A stretch of DNA of 64,000 bases, from positions 2,728,001 through 2,792,000 of the forward strand of contig NZ_JAFBBW010000001.1 in the NCBI RefSeq assembly GCF_016907355.1, in the 5' to 3' direction. Shown here piece after piece: positions 61,522-64,000 of the stretch; position 1 is the stretch's first letter, and each line of letters begins with the position of its first letter. The notes beneath the pieces were generated by a model. The model was not told the DNA's origin and made no database searches. It was given only the letters and a program-made list of their open reading frames with translations. A program made the position numbers and the translations under genes. Origin of the DNA: Agromyces aurantiacus (lineage in GTDB: Bacteria > Actinomycetota > Actinomycetes > Actinomycetales > Microbacteriaceae).

Positions 61522-61944
61522 CCGACCGATCTCATGAACGGCGACGACGTCGAGCGCCTCGTCGTCGCGTTCTACGAGACGGCCTTCCGCGATCCGCGGA
61601 TCGGTCCGATCTTCACCGACGTCGCGCACATGGACCTCGCGGCGCACCTCCCGATCATGTGCGACTTCTGGGAGACCGTGCTGTTCCGAACGGGCGCGTA
61701 CCGCCGGAACGCGCTGCAGGTGCACGTCGCGCTGAACGCGCGGCATCGGCTCACCGACGAGGACTTCTCCCGCTGGCTCGAGCTGTGGACGGCGACCGTC
61801 GACGATCGGTTCGCGGGCCCGGTGGCCGAGCGGGCGAAGCTGCAGGCCGCGCGCATCGCCGGGTCGATGCGGCGTCGGCTCGCCGGCCGATCGGGCAGTG
61901 CGTTCGAGACGCTCGCGACGCGGGCCGGGCACCCCCAGGACTGA
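61519..61944 (+). CDS. Group III truncated haemoglobin
   Basis: A 141-aa globin-like protein of the 2-on-2 fold. VERLVVAFYETAFRDPRIGPIF near residue 10 is helix A/B, MCDFWETVLFRTGAYRRNAL near 48 has the E-helix Trp, and QVHVALNARHRL near 68 holds the proximal His. EDFSRWLELWTATVDDRF follows. Group III proteins bind oxygen and nitric oxide and are often linked with NO detoxification. No flavohaemoglobin or NO regulator is nearby. Confidence 0.88.
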   Translation: MPTDLMNGDDVERLVVAFYETAFRDPRIGPIFTDVAHMDLAAHLPIMCDFWETVLFRTGAYRRNALQVHVALNARHRLTDEDFSRWLELWTATVDDRFAGPVAERAKLQAARIAGSMRRRLAGRSGSAFETLATRAGHPQD

Positions 61945-62028
61945 GGGTGGTCCTGCGGCCGATGCCGCCGATATGCTGGCGCCGCGCTGCACCTCCCTAC
62001 GGGCGCATCACTCGACGACAGGACCCCC

Positions 62029-62541
62029 ATGCACACGACCCGAACGCTCACGCGCGCCGTTTCCGTCGCGGCGGCCGCCATCCTCGCCGCCTCGCTCTCG
62101 GGCTGCAGCCTCATCGGCGACCTGCTGCCGGCCCCGCAACCGCAGCGCGACGACACGACGCAGGAGATCACGGAGAGCGGCGACGCCGACGTCTTCGCGC
62201 TGCGCGTCGGGGACTGCCTCGAGATGGTCGAGGGCGAGGCCGTCGAGACCGTGCCGGTCGTGCCGTGCTCCGAGCCGCACACCGACGAGGTCTACCACGA
62301 CTTCCAGATGCCCGACGGCGAGTTCCCCGGCGACGAGGCCGTGACCGCCGCGGCCGAAGAGGGGTGCCTGGCCGCCTTCGAACCGTTCGTCGGCGTCGCC
62401 TACGATGCGTCGACGCTGTACGTCGCGTGGTACTCCCCGACGCAGGAGTCGTGGGAGGGCGTCGACGACCGGATGGTGTCGTGCACCGTCTCCGACCCCG
62501 CGGGCGACGTCACCGGTACGCTCGAGGGCGCCGCGTACTGA
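62029..62541 (+). CDS. Lipoprotein, septum-formation family
   Basis: A 170-aa exported protein. Residues 1-28 are a signal peptide with a lipobox at LSGC, so the mature protein starts with the lipidated Cys26. The body reads VFALRVGDCLEMVEGEAVE, then VVPCSEPHTDEVYHDFQM near 80, and an EGCLAAFEPFVG segment near 112: paired Cys typical of the septum-formation (DUF4190-linked) domain. It probably sits on the outer face of the membrane. A TATGCT box at 61971 would give a leader of about 50 nt. Confidence 0.85.
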   Translation: MHTTRTLTRAVSVAAAAILAASLSGCSLIGDLLPAPQPQRDDTTQEITESGDADVFALRVGDCLEMVEGEAVETVPVVPCSEPHTDEVYHDFQMPDGEFPGDEAVTAAAEEGCLAAFEPFVGVAYDASTLYVAWYSPTQESWEGVDDRMVSCTVSDPAGDVTGTLEGAAY

Positions 62542-62555
62542 CGCGTCGGGTCCGG

Positions 62556-62584
62556 AGCGCCCCGACCGGGTCGGGCGTGGCGCT
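62556..62584. terminator. Hairpin between convergent genes
   Basis: Outer arms AGCGCC/GGCGCT and inner CCCGAC/GTCGGG lie between the lipoprotein and the aldo/keto reductase ends, and could serve both. Confidence 0.55.
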
Positions 62585-63635
62585 ACGGACGGAGCGTCGG
62601 GAGCGGGCCGCCGCGGCGGGCGTCGGCCCACAGGTCGACGTCGGAGTCGATCGCGGACCGGTCGATCTCGGCGAGCTCGGCGTCGGTGAAGTCGAGCCGG
62701 TCGAGCGCCGCCACGTTCTCCTCGAGTTGGGCGACGCTGCTCGCGCCGATCACGAGGCTGGTCACGCGCTCGTCGCGCAGCGCCCACGCGAGGGCCAGTT
62801 GGGCGAGCGACTGCCCGCGACGTGCCGCGACCTCGCCGAGGGCGCGGATGCGCTCGGCCGTGGCTTGCGTCAGCATCGACCGGTCCAGCGACGTGTCGGC
62901 GGCCGCCCTCGACTCCGCGGGGATGCCGGCGAGGTACTTGCCCGTGAGCATGCCCTGCGCGAGCGCGGTGAAGCCGATGATGCCGACCCCCAGCTCACCC
63001 GCGGCGTCGACGAGGCCCTCCGACTCGATCCAGCGGTTCAGCATCGAGTACGACGGCTGGTGGATCGTGAGCGGCGTGCCGCGCTCGGCGAGCAGCCTCG
63101 CCATCTCGCGGGTCGCCTCGGTGCCGTACGAGGAGATGCCGACGTAGAGCGCCTTGCCCGAGCGCACGATGTGGTCGAGCGCCGCGGCGGTCTCCTCGAG
63201 CGGTGTCTCGGGGTCGGGCCGGTGCGAGTAGAAGATGTCGACGTAGTCCAGCCCGAGGCGGACGAGCGACTGGTCGAGGCTCGCGATGAGGTACTTGCGA
63301 CTGCCGCCGACGCCGTACGGCCCCGGCCACATGTCCCACCCGGCCTTCGTCGAGACGACGAGCTCGTCGCGATACGGCGCGAAGTCGGTCGCGAGGAGGC
63401 GCCCGACGTTCGCCTCCGACGAGCCGTACGGCGGGCCGTAGTTGTTGGCGAGGTCGAAGTGCGTGATGCCGAGGTCGAACGCGCGCCGCGCGATCGCGCG
63501 CTGCGTCTCGAACGGGCGGTCGTCGCCGAAGTTGTGCCAGAGGCCCAGTGAGAGCAGCGGCAGCTTCAGCCCCGACGAGCCCACGCGACGGTAGGGGATG
63601 CGGTCATAGCGGTCGGCAGCGGCGAGGTAGGACAT
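62583..63635 (-). CDS. Aldo/keto reductase (MgrA/YghZ-like)
   Basis: A 350-aa NADPH-dependent aldo/keto reductase (TIM barrel). THFDLANNYGPPYGSSEANVG near residue 55 carries Asp and Tyr of the tetrad, VVSTKAGWDMWPG near 95 the Lys, and VDIFYSHRPDPETPLEET near 130 the His. The C-terminal cofactor site has SLVIGASSVAQLEENV near 305. This is the MgrA/YghZ subgroup, which reduces L-glyceraldehyde-3-phosphate and methylglyoxal. TACGAT is 7 nt before the ATG: leaderless. Confidence 0.93.
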   Translation of the reverse strand: MSYLAAADRYDRIPYRRVGSSGLKLPLLSLGLWHNFGDDRPFETQRAIARRAFDLGITHFDLANNYGPPYGSSEANVGRLLATDFAPYRDELVVSTKAGWDMWPGPYGVGGSRKYLIASLDQSLVRLGLDYVDIFYSHRPDPETPLEETAAALDHIVRSGKALYVGISSYGTEATREMARLLAERGTPLTIHQPSYSMLNRWIESEGLVDAAGELGVGIIGFTALAQGMLTGKYLAGIPAESRAAADTSLDRSMLTQATAERIRALGEVAARRGQSLAQLALAWALRDERVTSLVIGASSVAQLEENVAALDRLDFTDAELAEIDRSAIDSDVDLWADARRGGPLPTLRP

Positions 63636-63648
63636 GTGGCCGATCGTA
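63633..63648 (-). promoter_or_regulatory. -10 box of leaderless aldo/keto reductase gene
   Basis: TACGAT on the minus strand, 7 nt before the ATG. Confidence 0.55.
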
Positions 63649-63679
63649 GCCCCGGGGCGCCAACGCGGCCCGGGCATGG

Positions 63680-63709
63680 CGAAGGCCGCCCCGTTCGGGA
63701 CGGCCTTCG
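63680..63709 (-). terminator. Terminator of tmRNA
   Basis: Arms CGAAGGCCG and CGGCCTTCG with an inner CCG/CGG pair, about 28 nt past the tmRNA 3' end. Confidence 0.7.
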
Positions 63710-63736
63710 TCGGCTCCGCACGTGCGATGACGGCAA

Positions 63737-64000
63737 TGGTGGAGATGGGGGGAATTGAACCCCCGTCCATCGCTGAGATTCCGCGCCTTCTCCGGGCGCA
63801 TCCTGTGCAGCGTTCTACTCGGCCCCGACCCTTGCCACAGGCAGCCAGGTCGACGGGCCCAGCCTGAAGAAGTCCCGTACGACGCTCAGGCGACGTCGTA
63901 CAGCGAGTTCCCTAGATGACGCCAGGGACCGGGGCGGGAACAGACCCGGACTGACGGACTATCGGGCTCGCTTAGGCAGCGAGGGCGAAGTCGGACTGCT
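63737..64000 (-). ncRNA. ssrA: tmRNA (ssrA), 3' portion
   Basis: The 3' tRNA-like end is visible: T-arm GGGGGTTCAATTCCCCC, acceptor strand ATCTCCACC and encoded CCA. At the right edge the tag frame reads QSDFALAA followed by TAA (63972-63974), a normal actinobacterial degradation tag end. The pseudoknot region lies between. The 5' half is outside the window. tmRNA with SmpB rescues stalled ribosomes. Confidence 0.95.

Noticed and set aside
60252..63551. Plus-strand open frame of about 1100 codons across LtrA, globin and reductase genes
   Set aside because: It ignores clear genes on both strands and is rich in Arg/Ala/Asp, the shadow signature.

Overview
The window is a very GC-rich stretch of an actinobacterial chromosome. 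Gene content and style point to the Microbacteriaceae (an Agromyces- or Microbacterium-like organism): a Tat-exported 5'-nucleotidase, DUF6458 and SPW membrane proteins, a BioY/BioM/BioN biotin transporter, a fused trehalose-phosphate synthase/phosphatase, GluRS next to tRNA-Gln, and TANNNT promoters only 6-8 nt from start codons. This placement is an inference; no rRNA is present. I see no integrase, transposase, prophage or CRISPR array. Almost every gene is a chromosomal housekeeping or regulatory gene.

Layout. 1-9.6 kb: the start of an unidentified protein coupled to a PP2C phosphatase, TerC behind a probable yybP-ykoY manganese riboswitch, tRNA-Glu, a lipid kinase, a metallo-beta-lactamase-fold hydrolase, a YdeI-like protein, a stand-alone heptapeptide-repeat membrane protein, and a class A penicillin-binding protein. 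9.7-18.1 kb: an accessory block with two regulated units. In the first, an HxlR regulator faces a six-gene operon (glyoxalase-fold protein, 61-aa protein, flavin disulfide oxidoreductase, alpha/beta hydrolase, MFS exporter, orphan protein). In the second, a TetR regulator faces an SDR and an NTF2-like protein. 18.3-26.8 kb: tRNA-Gln, gltX, LysR and a class V aminotransferase, SPW protein and TetR, FAH-family hydrolase, ilvE and leuB. 26.8-30.7 kb: a drug-efflux MFS transporter with a divergent TetR, then serA. 30.8-33.6 kb: two small membrane proteins and the nucleotidase. 33.7-39.1 kb: the branched-chain amino acid genes ilvD-ilvB-ilvN-ilvC on the minus strand, with a 3' end that carries an 85-bp tandem repeat. 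39.1-42.3 kb: OtsA-OtsB fusion and a TIM-barrel epimerase. 42.3-48.1 kb: a TetR-MMPL-YhgE membrane operon. 48.2-51.4 kb: small proteins and a two-component system. 51.6-55.9 kb: bioY, an AMP-binding enzyme, an atypical thiolase, bioM and bioN. 56-64 kb: DUF457 hydrolase, two acetyltransferases whose 3' ends run into each other, tRNA-Lys, HisN-like phosphatase with an LLM flavoprotein, LtrA, truncated haemoglobin, lipoprotein, aldo/keto reductase, and the 3' part of tmRNA.

Most notable signals: (1) an MMPL transporter with a C-terminal domain that looks like a decayed ABC ATPase, co-transcribed with a YhgE/Pip-like ABC2-type protein; (2) a five-gene biotin-transport operon in which an acyl-CoA-ligase-like protein and a thiolase with two altered active-site positions sit between the transporter subunits; (3) fourteen starts with a TANNNT box 6-8 nt upstream, predicting leaderless mRNAs; (4) an ilvD 3' end with clearly different codon use; (5) repeated palindromes next to each regulator gene.
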